Position numbers and translations under genes: made by a program. Of a stretch of DNA of 64,000 nt, positions 10,065 through 21,308 are shown piece by piece. The notes beneath the pieces were generated by a model that ran no database searches, was not told the origin of the DNA, and worked only from the letters and a program-made list of their open reading frames with translations. Position 1 is the first letter of the stretch. Each line of letters opens with the position of its first letter. The DNA is from Tritrichomonas musculus (lineage: Eukaryota; Parabasalia; Tritrichomonadida; Tritrichomonadidae), in assembly GCA_039105265.1 (NCBI GenBank), contig JAPFFF010000014.1, positions 1,984,001 through 2,048,000 of the forward strand, written 5' to 3'.

Positions 10065-10602
10065 CACTAACGATGCATATTATTATAGTAGACTTTGGCA
10101 TGCATCTGCAAATAGCGAGAGTGTAACCAGTATATAAAAGCTTAGATAAATATCTATATGGGTTAATGATGTTTTGAAGCTACAGAAGCCTTTTAAGGAT
10201 GAGTCGGAGCATACCTAATATGAGTAGCCCTCCTTAGCCTTTCTATAAAATTAAAAATGAAATTTTAATTCTAATAGAAATGCTAGGAAATTGTTTACAA
10301 ATTTTACCTATGAGAAACTTTTAATGAACGTTGAATTACTCTAAAGAGCTTCGGTGCTCTGCTAAAGATGAGCAATTAGCTCCTTTACATTCTTTTGACA
10401 ATGAAAAGAAACTAAATAAATAAAAAGTTCTATTTCATTACAATAAATGATAATTGATAGATCAGGAGATTTTAAACTCTAAATATGAATGTGATATTTT
10501 TTCGAAAAACACTTCGCTAATGTAAAATTTGCTTCATGTGATGTGAAAAATTGTTGTAATTCAATTGAATTGTTACTTCAACTTTTTCAATAAATATTAA
10601 AA
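10065..10602. other. Spacer upstream of the TRAPPC8-like gene
   Basis: No gene is recognised. It is a little less AT-rich than the other spacers and may hold more decayed fossil sequence. ACTTTTTCAA, a variant of the recurrent upstream motif, is at about 10577-10586, 17 bp before the next start codon. Confidence 0.35.
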
Positions 10603-13600
10603 ATGGAGAGCGCTTCTCCGTTCCATAATTTAATTCCATACAAATATGTTAAACTACGATATTCACCACTGATTGCTACGTTTGTTGAACCAGACGTTGA
10701 AAATTTATTTAATCAATGTAACATTTCATTTAATGATCTTTTTGCTGTTCTTGGTTCTACTCAAAATATGCCTGTCCGTATTGTTCCTCATTATACAATC
10801 ATGGAGGAATCACAAGATGCATTTTTTGGAAAAGTTTTCAATGATTGTACAATCTTTTCTCAATCGTTTATTATGCCTGAATATGAATCTGATGATACAA
10901 CTGTTCCTCAACTTTCACCGACCCCTGATAGGTTCCCATCAAAATTTCATTATCCATCTCCAGAAGCATCTAAACCACTTTGGTATGTTGTAATGCTTGA
11001 AAATCTTCTTAAAAGCTGCCAATATACAAATCTTGATTTTACAGATTGCCCATCATGTATCGTTTATGCAACTCTTAATTCTACAAATTTACCAATCAAG
11101 AAAGCTGACGAAATTAAAAAACTTTTACAATTTCCAGCATGGATGAATGAGTTTATAACTGATATACCAATTATCAGAATAGTGGTTTATGATGGATTAG
11201 TAACCAAAACAGCTGACAAATTACCTAGCGGATCTTTTGCTCAAGTTATACCACTTATTTTCAGAAGCCGTCAAGAAGATTCTCCATCAGACTTAGAAGA
11301 TTTTTACTTAGAAAATTTGTTTAAATATGATGAAAAATTACTAAAGTTTCCAAACTTTTGCAAATACTTAACCAAAACTGACTTTGAAAATATACGCGAA
11401 GCTTTATCAAATATTTATAATTACATTTCTAACAACCTTGAAACTAATATTAAAACTTTAGAGTTTGTATATAAACAAAGTAAATCATTTTTTGGAAAGA
11501 AACAAGTTGAGAGATTTGTTCAAGGAATACCATGGGCCAAACTTTCTCGTCTTCAAATTGCTGCTTATTTTTTAGCTTTACAAAAAAATGAGGAAGCACG
11601 CAAATATTATAAACTTTTTATTAAAGAAATGCCGCAAGCTAATGAATTACGTTTATATGCTCAATTTATGTCAGCAATATGCATCGTTAATTCATCAAAC
11701 CCTCAAGAATTTAAAGAAAGTATCATTGAAATCATGCGAGACATTAACTATGCAAGATCACTTCGTTTCTTAACGATGGTTCCTCTTCTTTCCACTGAAT
11801 TTCATTCATCTGTTAATGAAAAGGGAGATGCATTCATTCTTTTGAAGCATGCAATTGCAAAGATAACCTTATTTTGGAATGGAAATATACCAATGAAATC
11901 ACTTTTCTTAGCACTTTTCCATGAAAGATTAGCTGGGTTATGTTCTGATAGAAAAAATTCACTTTTCTTAACTTCTAGAGCGGCTTATTTATATAAAGTG
12001 GCTGGACAAATACCACACGCAATTCGTTGCTACATTTGGCTTCAGCGTGGTCTACCAAATAATGTATGGGTACTTTTATATCAAACTGTGTGGTACCAAA
12101 AAGCATCACTTTTATGCAGTTTAACACAATATGAACGAGGATTAAATGACTGGAAAGCTCTTCTAGCTCTTCCCAACCTATCTGAATCACTTCAAGATCG
12201 AGTTGTTAACAAATTCTGGGCTCCATTTAAAGAGAATCAGAAAAGTATCAACAGCAAAATCGATACAAATGCTTATATTTCACTTCTTCAAGTTAAGTCT
12301 CTTGATATCATTGACTTAACGGTTCCTGAATACTGGAAACTTGATAAAAACGAGTTTGAACCAATTAATGAAGCATTTGAAAAATTTATTTCTAAGAAAA
12401 TAGTTCGATCAGTCTCATTTGATTCTTGGTATGAAGATGATGACCTTACATCAAAGCGAAAGAAAAAGAAAACTCATAGAGTTGGCGTAGGTACTGTTAT
12501 CATTTTGACGGTAAAACTTTTTAATAAATTTAAATTTCCAATCAAACTTGAAAAATGCACGTTAAAAGCAGATTTCCATTTAATATCTAAAGGAAAAGAT
12601 CAAAAATTCGGAAGCACAGATTTTCTAGCATTATCACAGCTCAGCCCACTTTACCAAGATCATAATGATCAACAAGATCAGATTTCGTCATTAGTTCCAG
12701 AAGAATCTAAGGAACAACAGGAACCACAACCACCACAAGTTCCAGCAGAAACATCAGAAAGTACAGAAAAAATTGATGGGCATGAAAACATATGTAAAAA
12801 CGATTCTGTCGTTACCTTTAAACCAAAAGAGAATGAAGAGGAAGAAGAAGTTTTCGTCTCAGAAAACGAACTTCTTCACAATCAGAACGTTTTCCTTGCA
12901 AATGAAATGGCACCAGCATCTCCTTCCAAACAAGAACCCCAACCATCAAATCCAGTTGTCACAATGGACGATGATTCCAGCGATAACTTAGATAACGAAG
13001 ATGAAAACTACGATGAACTTTTTGCTAGTAATCAATCAATTACAGATCAGACATTAAATCAAAGCCAAGAGGAGATTAGACGCAGAAACAAATTAATGGA
13101 TTCCTTCTCAGAGAAATTTTACAAGATCGATCAAATAAACGATACAGAAATACCAGGACTATCTAAAGAAGCTACAGAAATAAGTTTCAAGTTTATTCCT
13201 CTCGCAGAAGGTCGTTATACAGTCAGTAGATTCGAGAAGAATTACTGGGGAATGTTTGATACTGAAGTAGCCTGCGGACCTTTAACATTTATTGCCAAAA
13301 ACAGTCATCCACAACTTCAGATGCAAATTATTGACTTTCCAGAGCGTTGTTATTCAGGCCAATGCACCCAATTTTCCATTAAAATGACAAATACAGGTAC
13401 AGCCACCATCAAAGATATTTGCGTATTATTTGATCAAAATGATAGCATATTCTGCTTTGATTGTATTCCAACAAACTATCCTGAATTTGCCATTTCAATT
13501 GCACAAATGAAGAGGAGAATTGAGCCGAAAGAAACATTCTTTTTAAAGATGATTCTTTGGGCAAAAGTACCTGAAAAGGAGAAGACAATAATGACCACCA

Positions 13601-14661
13601 ACAATATGAATGAATGCAACATTAGTTTTCACTTTTGCATTGTAGCAAATGGACTTAAATGTGGCTTTGTAAAGAAAGTTGTAACAATAACTGAATCAGT
13701 TCTCTTTGACTCAGTTTTCTTCAAGAAAAACAACGATACATTGAATAATGTATTCCAGGTGACAATAACTAGTTTGGTTGACGGTCTGACTGTTGTTGGC
13801 CTTATAAATAAGAATTGTCAGTTTTTGAAAACCATAACAACTGACTGCTCCAATCAAGTTTTGAACAAAGGAGAATCATCATCACTGATTGGATTAACAT
13901 TAGATACAACAAATGAATCTGCTGAAAGTTGGAGATCAGATCTTTGTGATAAAAATTCAGTGGCTGTTCTTTATCGTATGAAAGATGATAAAATTAGCGG
14001 ACAAACTAATCTGAAACTAAAATCTAAGGAACCTAAATATCGTCTCAAAATTTTTATAGATAAGAATATTAAAGTTAATACAAGAAGTAAGTGCATGGTG
14101 CATGTTTTTAAGCAAGATGATAAAGATGCCAATAATACTGTTTATATAAGACCTATGAAATTCAAATTTGTCGACGTTAATGATGAAGCAGACGAATTAA
14201 AGAAGAATTTAAGATTACGACCAAATAACAGCAGAAATCCTATTCAAAGAGGAAATAGAAATAGTATTAATAATAGCAGCGGAACTTTTCGTATTAACTC
14301 GTCGAACTCTTCAAGTATTCCTAACATTGCCAGTAAAAATACAATTAAAAGCGGAATTAAAGGAATCGATCGATTACCATATCAACCTCAAAGATCTCCA
14401 AGCATTTCTAATAGCATAGCTAACAGTATCAGTTTAAGTAACGAACAATTGTCTTTGAATGAACAAATGAATGGCTGTCAATGGCTCGGAAGAACTACAC
14501 AAGTTATAACAGTAACAGGCGAATCTGATGCTGCTTTTGATTTCGTTCCAATGAGAAGTGGCGTTTATGAATTGCCTGGATTTATTTTGTCTTTTACTCC
14601 TGATTTCAAAAATGTTATTCCTGTTAAAGTTTCAACAACATTTAGGGTCAACGATGAATAA
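10603..14661 (+). CDS. TRAPPC8/Trs85-like trafficking subunit
   Basis: The protein is 1352 aa. The N-terminus YSPLIATFVEPDVENLF...LFAVLG matches the start of the TRAPPC8 (Trs85) domain, followed by a helical, TPR-like central part (about residues 290-580). Residues about 680-850 form a low-complexity acidic insert rich in Glu, Gln and Pro. The C-terminal half has beta-sandwich, Ig-like sequence (MTNTGTATIKDICVLFDQND), as in large TRAPP subunits. A Ser/Asn-rich loop lies near residues 1215-1285. TRAPPC8 belongs to TRAPPIII, which acts on Rab1/Ypt1 in ER-Golgi traffic and autophagy. No signal peptide is present. The alternative is another large TRAPP or coat-like protein. The start is the first in-frame ATG. 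Confidence 0.7.
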   Translation: MESASPFHNLIPYKYVKLRYSPLIATFVEPDVENLFNQCNISFNDLFAVLGSTQNMPVRIVPHYTIMEESQDAFFGKVFNDCTIFSQSFIMPEYESDDTTVPQLSPTPDRFPSKFHYPSPEASKPLWYVVMLENLLKSCQYTNLDFTDCPSCIVYATLNSTNLPIKKADEIKKLLQFPAWMNEFITDIPIIRIVVYDGLVTKTADKLPSGSFAQVIPLIFRSRQEDSPSDLEDFYLENLFKYDEKLLKFPNFCKYLTKTDFENIREALSNIYNYISNNLETNIKTLEFVYKQSKSFFGKKQVERFVQGIPWAKLSRLQIAAYFLALQKNEEARKYYKLFIKEMPQANELRLYAQFMSAICIVNSSNPQEFKESIIEIMRDINYARSLRFLTMVPLLSTEFHSSVNEKGDAFILLKHAIAKITLFWNGNIPMKSLFLALFHERLAGLCSDRKNSLFLTSRAAYLYKVAGQIPHAIRCYIWLQRGLPNNVWVLLYQTVWYQKASLLCSLTQYERGLNDWKALLALPNLSESLQDRVVNKFWAPFKENQKSINSKIDTNAYISLLQVKSLDIIDLTVPEYWKLDKNEFEPINEAFEKFISKKIVRSVSFDSWYEDDDLTSKRKKKKTHRVGVGTVIILTVKLFNKFKFPIKLEKCTLKADFHLISKGKDQKFGSTDFLALSQLSPLYQDHNDQQDQISSLVPEESKEQQEPQPPQVPAETSESTEKIDGHENICKNDSVVTFKPKENEEEEEVFVSENELLHNQNVFLANEMAPASPSKQEPQPSNPVVTMDDDSSDNLDNEDENYDELFASNQSITDQTLNQSQEEIRRRNKLMDSFSEKFYKIDQINDTEIPGLSKEATEISFKFIPLAEGRYTVSRFEKNYWGMFDTEVACGPLTFIAKNSHPQLQMQIIDFPERCYSGQCTQFSIKMTNTGTATIKDICVLFDQNDSIFCFDCIPTNYPEFAISIAQMKRRIEPKETFFLKMILWAKVPEKEKTIMTTNNMNECNISFHFCIVANGLKCGFVKKVVTITESVLFDSVFFKKNNDTLNNVFQVTITSLVDGLTVVGLINKNCQFLKTITTDCSNQVLNKGESSSLIGLTLDTTNESAESWRSDLCDKNSVAVLYRMKDDKISGQTNLKLKSKEPKYRLKIFIDKNIKVNTRSKCMVHVFKQDDKDANNTVYIRPMKFKFVDVNDEADELKKNLRLRPNNSRNPIQRGNRNSINNSSGTFRINSSNSSSIPNIASKNTIKSGIKGIDRLPYQPQRSPSISNSIANSISLSNEQLSLNEQMNGCQWLGRTTQVITVTGESDAAFDFVPMRSGVYELPGFILSFTPDFKNVIPVKVSTTFRVNDE

Positions 14662-15108
14662 TGTAATATAAAATATTCGTTTTATTATTATGATAATGAA
14701 AATAAATTATAATTTTTTGATTTTTAAACTGTCTTTTATAAAATATTTTAATCTTTTAAATTTTTTTCGTCAGATCTGTAAAAAAGATCACCAAATTTTT
14801 GTTTATAAACGCCTTATTTGTAGAATGTATATATGAAAAAAACAAAAACAAAAAATATCCTTTATATTTTCAAATAAGATAACCTAAAATAGAAATAAAA
14901 AAAAATAAGTAGTTCTTGTTGAAATTTTAAAGATTCTACAAATAATATGCTATTTTTTTTTTTATTTCAAATTGAGATAACAAATGTATCTAACGAAATT
15001 TTGTTGAATATTTTCGCTCTACTTTTTGAATCAAATACCGTTATTCATTTTGAATACAATTTGATCGTTAATTAATGCGTTAAGAAACCTGGATTGAGAA
15101 AGACAGCA
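14662..15108. promoter_or_regulatory. Spacer with ACTTTTTGAA at 15021-15030
   Basis: An AT-rich spacer between two genes on the plus strand. It holds one exact copy of the recurrent motif, 79 bp before the ATG at 15109. Confidence 0.4.
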
Positions 15109-18100
15109 ATGGCATCATCTATTTCTCAATCTCAGTTAGAAGATTCAATCGATTCATCACGTTTTTCTGAAATTAAACAAATAGAAATCGAACATGATCC
15201 ACAAAAAGCTTTATTACGAATACGAAAAGATTATGCAGCACTTCAAGCTCAGTATGAGGAGGCAATGACTTATGTTCAGCAAATGGATGATATACACAGA
15301 CAGCTTGGCGAACTTACAAAGGAAAATACAAAACTTAAATCTGAAAAAGATGAAGTTGAAAGGCGCTTGCAAATCGCTCTTCAAGTTAATGAAGAACTTA
15401 ATTCGAAACTCCAAATTCAAAGAGCTCAGTTTCCAATTCAACAACAAGGTCAAATTAATCCAAACCTCAAATTATTATACGAGCAAGAAAAAATCAAAAG
15501 CGACGAACAAATTCAAAAATTAAATCAATCACTTTCAGAAGCCGAAAAATCTATACAAGATCAAAAATCCGAAACAGAAAAAGTTAAAGGAAATCTCAAA
15601 CAAATTTTCGATGCTGCAAAGAACAAATTCAACAAAGACTTTAATTCAACGCAAGAATTAGTTGATTTTTTCAATAGTAGTAATATTCAAAGCGAAACAG
15701 AAAATGCATCATCTCTTTCAACGTCGATATTGTCACAAACAGGAAATCAAACAGAAGAACTCGAATCAAAAATAAAAAATTACAGACAAAAGTATAATGA
15801 AGAAAGACGTACAAATAAGCAATTACAAAAAACTTTGAAGAAGATATCCAAAAAACATCATTCATTAAGTAAATCGCAAGAATACGAAGTTGACAACTTA
15901 AATGACAAAGTAACCGATTTACAGAACACAATTAAAAAAACTCAAACAGACTATGACAAAAAATTAAAAGAAAAACAGACAGAAAATGAAAAAATTACAA
16001 TTGAATTACAAACCGCCAAACTCAAAATTGACGAATTAAACAAACAAATTCAACAACAAAAGCAAAAGTATCAATTCCAGCTCGATTTGCAGCAGAAAAA
16101 GCAAGAACAGCAACAACAGTTAAATGAAGTCACAAAAAACGACATCACTTCACAAACCGTCATAAATCAATACAAAGAATCAATTAGTGAACTGAATTCA
16201 AAGCTAGATGCGCAAACCGTCAAGACAAAAGAAATTTCAAAGCTTTATATACTATTGAAAAAGCAATACGTTCAATTGAATAAACGGTTTGAAATCAACA
16301 AAAAAGAAAAAAGTGACATTTTATTAAAATATCAAACAAATGAAACAGAGAACACAAAAATTATAAATGAAAACAATTCATTAAAAGAAGAAATTAAAAA
16401 ATTGGAGTTTGAAAAAGATAGCCTTGAAATGCAGAGCGTTTCAAATGACTCGACTAAAAAAGCGGATCAAATCAAGCTTGATAAAACGAATGCAAAAGTT
16501 GATGAACTTTTGTTACAGATTGAAAAATTCAAAACAGAACGATCAGTTTTTCAATCATTGCTTGATATGCAAAAGAAAGAAATTTCGTCAATTTATCGTG
16601 AAAGAGACAACATTTTCAACGTGATTAGAAAGCAGAATTCGTTACTAAAACAGTGCGAAAATCAAATAAATAATTTGTCGCATGAAAAAAAAGATTTAAT
16701 TAGACAAGTTGACTATTTGACAAGCAATAAGAACAGCAACTTCATGAATAGTCAATTCGAAAGCATGATGAATGCCACAAATCCATCACAAAATTTCAAT
16801 GGAATTCAAAGCCCCTCTCAAAATTTCAATAGCATTCAAAATCCCTCACAAAATTTCAATGGAATTCAAAGTCCGCCTCAAAATTTCGATCAACTTTTGA
16901 ATCAAATACAAAAATCAAATCAGTCAAATTTGAACCAGTCAATTCCTCTCACAGCCTGGACTTCTTCAGAACTTCCGACGAATTTGGTGCAGCCCATTTT
17001 AGAGATTGGAAAGAAAGAAAACATGAAAGTAACGGACAAAATTCAAAAAGTTATCAATACAATTTCGCAGTATTATAATTCAGAACTGGCCGATAAGGAT
17101 GAGTCATTGAAAGCATTATCGTCCAGTAGTGAAAATTGTGAGAAACTGTTCCAGCAATTCGCCGATTCAATCTGCAATTTAATCGGCGAGAAAAAGACAA
17201 AAGCAACCCAAATGAACCAGCAAACAATAATAACACGGATTGGCCAAATAATCAAAGAAAATTCAACAATGCTTGATGACATAACAAAATTTGATAATTC
17301 AATTCAAGCACTATTCAAAAAGTTAAATGTGAACTCATTTTCAGAAGCAACACAAGAAATTGAGAACATTTTTCGTGCCATTCAAAAAGTTGACGGCAAA
17401 CTTAAAAAACAGAAAAACATCAACCGAAAGCTGGTTGAAATCATCGATGCTGCGCAGAATGAATCGTTTGAAAAGCAGACTGAATTAGAGAGCATCATTG
17501 AAGAACAGAAAAAATTGAATGAGTATTCAAATATTGAGAAGGATTCGTTATCACAAGAAAACAACGAATTGAAAACAAAATGCAAAGCTTTAGAAGAAGA
17601 CTTTGAAACGTTCAAATCATATTCAGAAGAAACGATAGAAGAGATGAAGTCAAACAATGACAAGAAGATGAACGAAATAAAAGAAAAGTATCAAAAAGAG
17701 CAAGAAAACCTTCTTTCAGAAATCATTGAAAAAGACAACAACATTAAAGAATTGAGAGAAGTGTATAGAAAAAGTGAAAATTCTTTAGAAAAATGTTTGA
17801 AAACAACCGTCATCCTTAAAAATAATTGTAACTCACAACAAGAGAAAATCAAACAACTTCAATCAAACTTTTCTGACATGCAGCGTCAATATAAAGAAAA
17901 ATTGACGAAAGAAAAAGAAAATTTCACTCAAATATTGAATAAAACAATTGAACAGTATAAAAATAAAAACGAATCATTAAGAGTTCTGCTTGATAAAGCT
18001 ACAGCTGCTCTCTCTGAAAGTGACATGAAGAATCACGACCTGGCAGCAACAAATAATCAGCTCAATTTGGACAAGCAACAACTGCTGGCACGAATTGAAA

Positions 18101-18456
18101 CGCAGAAGCAAGAAATTGAAAGAGAGAAACAATTGAGTGAATCCAAATTGAAGGCGATGCAGCTGGCTGTCGACGTGCAGAACCAATCAGCAATCGAAAC
18201 AGAAACCGCTAAATTCGATAGAGAAAAAAGACAGATTTACACAGATATCGCGAATTCATTCAAACAATTTTACGACGCAAGACAAAAATTGGATGAAGTG
18301 GCTTTGAAAAATTTGTTAGAAAAAGTGTCTCAAGAATTGAATAGACTGATTTATCAGGAGGCATCGTTAAAGACTCTCTTGGGCGTCAAACAAGGAGATC
18401 GACTTGAGGACGCCGTTTCTAAGTTGTTCATGACTGTTTACAATGTTAATAAATAA
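15109..18456 (+). CDS. Very long coiled-coil protein
   Basis: The protein is 1115 aa, almost entirely Glu/Lys/Gln-rich heptad sequence, with breaks near residues 545-620. That break holds four imperfect copies of an Asn/Gln-rich repeat of about 11 residues (SQNFNGIQSP type). The N-terminal 30 residues are Ser-rich. No ATPase, membrane or zinc motif is seen, so it is not an SMC protein. It may be a golgin-, centrin- or cytoskeleton-associated rod; trichomonad genomes hold many such proteins and function cannot be assigned. The start at 15109 replaces a TTG at 15094. The stop overlaps TAAATAAA, which would serve as the short polyadenylation signal known in trichomonads. Confidence 0.8.
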   Translation: MASSISQSQLEDSIDSSRFSEIKQIEIEHDPQKALLRIRKDYAALQAQYEEAMTYVQQMDDIHRQLGELTKENTKLKSEKDEVERRLQIALQVNEELNSKLQIQRAQFPIQQQGQINPNLKLLYEQEKIKSDEQIQKLNQSLSEAEKSIQDQKSETEKVKGNLKQIFDAAKNKFNKDFNSTQELVDFFNSSNIQSETENASSLSTSILSQTGNQTEELESKIKNYRQKYNEERRTNKQLQKTLKKISKKHHSLSKSQEYEVDNLNDKVTDLQNTIKKTQTDYDKKLKEKQTENEKITIELQTAKLKIDELNKQIQQQKQKYQFQLDLQQKKQEQQQQLNEVTKNDITSQTVINQYKESISELNSKLDAQTVKTKEISKLYILLKKQYVQLNKRFEINKKEKSDILLKYQTNETENTKIINENNSLKEEIKKLEFEKDSLEMQSVSNDSTKKADQIKLDKTNAKVDELLLQIEKFKTERSVFQSLLDMQKKEISSIYRERDNIFNVIRKQNSLLKQCENQINNLSHEKKDLIRQVDYLTSNKNSNFMNSQFESMMNATNPSQNFNGIQSPSQNFNSIQNPSQNFNGIQSPPQNFDQLLNQIQKSNQSNLNQSIPLTAWTSSELPTNLVQPILEIGKKENMKVTDKIQKVINTISQYYNSELADKDESLKALSSSSENCEKLFQQFADSICNLIGEKKTKATQMNQQTIITRIGQIIKENSTMLDDITKFDNSIQALFKKLNVNSFSEATQEIENIFRAIQKVDGKLKKQKNINRKLVEIIDAAQNESFEKQTELESIIEEQKKLNEYSNIEKDSLSQENNELKTKCKALEEDFETFKSYSEETIEEMKSNNDKKMNEIKEKYQKEQENLLSEIIEKDNNIKELREVYRKSENSLEKCLKTTVILKNNCNSQQEKIKQLQSNFSDMQRQYKEKLTKEKENFTQILNKTIEQYKNKNESLRVLLDKATAALSESDMKNHDLAATNNQLNLDKQQLLARIETQKQEIEREKQLSESKLKAMQLAVDVQNQSAIETETAKFDREKRQIYTDIANSFKQFYDARQKLDEVALKNLLEKVSQELNRLIYQEASLKTLLGVKQGDRLEDAVSKLFMTVYNVNK

Positions 18457-18814
18457 ATATGTGCGAAATCTCTTCTTTATTTTGTATTTTAATTTTAAAA
18501 AGAAAATGCGTTTCACCATCAAAGTATTCATTTTTATATTTCTTATGTAATCTGCAATTTGGAATATCGTGCTTTTTTTCCCTCAATTTTACATTAGATG
18601 ACTTTTTTTTGAATATATGAAATAAATATTTTTTTTTTACATTTATTCATGCAATATAAATCTACTCATGAAAAATATATCAATTCAATATTTCCCCAAA
18701 CTTTCGTATTCTGTGTCATTATCATTAAAATTTCCTTCTCATCATTCCTATTTTCTTTTCTTTTCTTTTCAACTGTAGTATTTCCTGATCGGTTTTAATG
18801 CAAACCTTATTGGA
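18457..18814. repeat. 3' spacer holding one copy of a roughly 100-bp direct repeat
   Basis: The stretch 18600-18705 (a 'catttattcatgcaatat' core, then 'gaaaaatatatcaattcaat') is matched by a diverged copy in the same orientation at about 21635-21725. The two copies bracket the left arm of the inverted duplication. Confidence 0.45.
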
Positions 18815-18861
18815 TTGAAAAATTGAATGATATTTGGAATTTTGAAATAAATATTCATATA

Positions 18862-18945
18862 GCTTCCATTGACTATGCAAGAGCAGGTAATCATCGAGAA
18901 ATTGCTGACATTCTATCTAAAGGACCAATCAAAACAGAACCTTAA
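18862..18945 (+). pseudogene. Ankyrin-repeat gene tail fragment
   Basis: The frame reads SIDYARAGNHREIADILSKG and stops soon after; this is the end of an ankyrin-repeat protein. The same tail, with more of the gene upstream of it, is on the minus strand at 39023-39721. Here only the last 27 codons are present because the duplication ends about 45 bp further out. Confidence 0.6.
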
Positions 18946-19371
18946 AACGAGAAATTGAAATCTAAATGATTAGTAAAAATTAATTACATCATCATTATAG
19001 ATAAAATAGTGTTTTTATATGATATTAATTTTGAACTTCCTTTGCAATGATGTTCTCAGTCAATATCTTAGGGATTTAACTGGTGAGCTCAGACTGCAGG
19101 TGGATTTGCCAGCTAAATTTCTGAGATTTAGAAATGATGACACATTTTTTTGATAGAAAGTTTATTTTTTAAGCTTCTTGAAACTAAACTGTGACTTTTT
19201 ATACAGATTGGTAATTGTAATTATTATAATAATATTTTTCTTTTTTACTTTTTAAAAAACTTCTATTGAATTTACCAATGAGCAATTATGTACTCAAAAA
19301 GTTATCATTTTCTATGCTCTTTCAAAAATATTTTTTCACATAACATGTCTATATCCTAATAAATAAAAGCG
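18946..19371 (+). promoter_or_regulatory. Upstream region of the left BTB-F5/8C gene
   Basis: TCAAAAAGT (the reverse of ACTTTTTGA) at 19294-19302 lies 70 bp before the ATG. In the right arm the corresponding bases are changed, while the flanks are nearly identical. Confidence 0.45.
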
Positions 19372-20814
19372 ATGAATCAAAAACAAGAGAAAGGAAATAT
19401 ACAAATTGGATTAGATTTGGAGATAATTAAAAAGATCCCATTTGATAAGTATGATAAAGATTTCACATTTATTATAAACTGCAAACAATATAAAACCAGT
19501 CGATTTGTTGCTGACGTTTTATCACCAATAATTCTAAGAAGTCATTTTTCAGATAAAACAATTAACGAATTTTATATTGAAACTAACAATTATCAAGAAG
19601 GAAACGAAGATAATCACGATTTCAACGAAATTCTTTCATTTGCTTCATTTGAAAGCAAGAACGTTGAAGAGAAAGACAAAGAATATTATATTAGTATTTT
19701 TTATGCGCTTGGTAATGAATCCATGTACCAAAAGATCAAACCAACTCTAGATTCAGAACTTAATTTAGATAATTTTCTTGAACGAATTAAAGAGAAAGAA
19801 GACTTTTACAATAAAATATCAAACATCAAATCAGGCTTCAACAAAGAATCTCTTCAAAACAACGACTTGGCACACAAATTCAAAAATACAGATATTATCA
19901 AATTCATTGAAGAAGAAATCAAATTCATATCCAGCCATTTCTACGAGATTGATCGAAAAGTCATCAAGAAACTAAATACACGATACATATTTGAAATATT
20001 GAAACAACATAATCTCAAAATTGAATCAGAAGACGAATTACTTGACATAATCAACGATATTTATTTAGAACGGGGAGGAGAAGAAGAAGACAATTTACAC
20101 GAAGATGAATTTTCTGTTAAAAACTTATATGAGTACGTTTTCTTCGACTTTTTGAGTAGTCAAAAATTGAGAGAATTCAAAGAAATAATTGAATTCAAAG
20201 ATCTTACACCTAAAATCTGGGAATCAATCATCGACCGAGCAGTGAATGCAGAAAGGAAAGAGCCGTCTAAAGAGAGCTCAGAACGATATAAAAGCAAGTG
20301 TAAAGTTTTCAAAATCATTGAAAACCGAGAGTTTGAGGGCATCATTCGGCACCTGACGGAGGAGACAGGAGGGAACATCCACGACAACGGAACAATCGAG
20401 GTTACATCAAACTCGATATGTGGATCATGCCATCCAAAAAAATTGCTTGATTTCAATGAAAATGGATATTATGAAGCGAACGGTTACACTGGTGCGCGGG
20501 TTTGTTTTGACTTCAAGGATCGGAGAGTCAAGCTGACAAACTACTCAATCAAATCATACAGCAGTGGTGCAAATGGGCCACACTTGAAAAGTTGGACGAT
20601 TGAAGTTTCGAACGATGGACAAACATGGAAAAAAATTGATGAACACAAAGACTGCCAGACGCTGAATGGACCACGGATCACTGGAACATTTGAGGTTCAA
20701 CCAAACGACTTCTCTCGCTACATCAGACTCAACCAGACAGACGGAACATGGGGAAACGGATACTATTTGTATATTTATTACATTGAATTTTATGGCTTTC
20801 TTCAAGAAAAATAA
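19372..20814 (+). CDS. BTB-BACK-F5/8C domain protein, left-arm copy
   Basis: The protein is 480 aa. Residues about 20-110 are BTB-like (FTFIINCKQYKTSRFVADVL), about 170-290 BACK-like helices, and about 325-480 an F5/8 type C (discoidin-like) beta domain with HDNGTIEVTSNS, NYSIKSY and the ending RYIRLNQTDGTW. The order is that of animal BTBD9. BTB-BACK proteins often serve as cullin-3 adaptors, so F5/8C would be the substrate- or ligand-binding part; this is inference. No signal peptide is seen, so F5/8C probably works inside the cell. The protein is identical to the right-arm copy over the first 310 residues or so; all eight amino-acid differences lie after that. Confidence 0.8.
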   Translation: MNQKQEKGNIQIGLDLEIIKKIPFDKYDKDFTFIINCKQYKTSRFVADVLSPIILRSHFSDKTINEFYIETNNYQEGNEDNHDFNEILSFASFESKNVEEKDKEYYISIFYALGNESMYQKIKPTLDSELNLDNFLERIKEKEDFYNKISNIKSGFNKESLQNNDLAHKFKNTDIIKFIEEEIKFISSHFYEIDRKVIKKLNTRYIFEILKQHNLKIESEDELLDIINDIYLERGGEEEDNLHEDEFSVKNLYEYVFFDFLSSQKLREFKEIIEFKDLTPKIWESIIDRAVNAERKEPSKESSERYKSKCKVFKIIENREFEGIIRHLTEETGGNIHDNGTIEVTSNSICGSCHPKKLLDFNENGYYEANGYTGARVCFDFKDRRVKLTNYSIKSYSSGANGPHLKSWTIEVSNDGQTWKKIDEHKDCQTLNGPRITGTFEVQPNDFSRYIRLNQTDGTWGNGYYLYIYYIEFYGFLQEK

Positions 20815-21308
20815 ATTCATCTAAACAATTCACTTTTTTCATTTCACTTTTATTTTACAAAACAGAAACCAAACAAATTCAATGATGAACTACTATAGCA
20901 TTTTATTCATATGCATAAAAACGCAAGGAATCTGGCAGACGATGCAAGCGTTGCTAGCGATGAGTAACTTATCGTTCACGTTTGCCTTGGTAGAAAAGCA
21001 AGCAATGGAATCATTCGTGCAGCAGCCAGTTCTACTCAAATCGCAGCGATTAGCGAACTGGCGGGAAGGCGGAGAGAAGAACTTTTGACACATGAAAATT
21101 TATAGATTTTCTGCAACTTTTTGACAAAGTTAATATAAAGCGGTGGCACTTTTATGAAAGGCGCATTTTCATTCGCAGCCGCAGAAATCCGGAACTCATC
21201 AGAACGCGCTGCATTATTGGAAATAAAGATTGTTGAAGGTTCAACTTTAGCTCCGTAACTTTTTGAGTTTTTCGTGACCAAAGAAAAATAATCAGAAGGA
21301 CTCGTTTT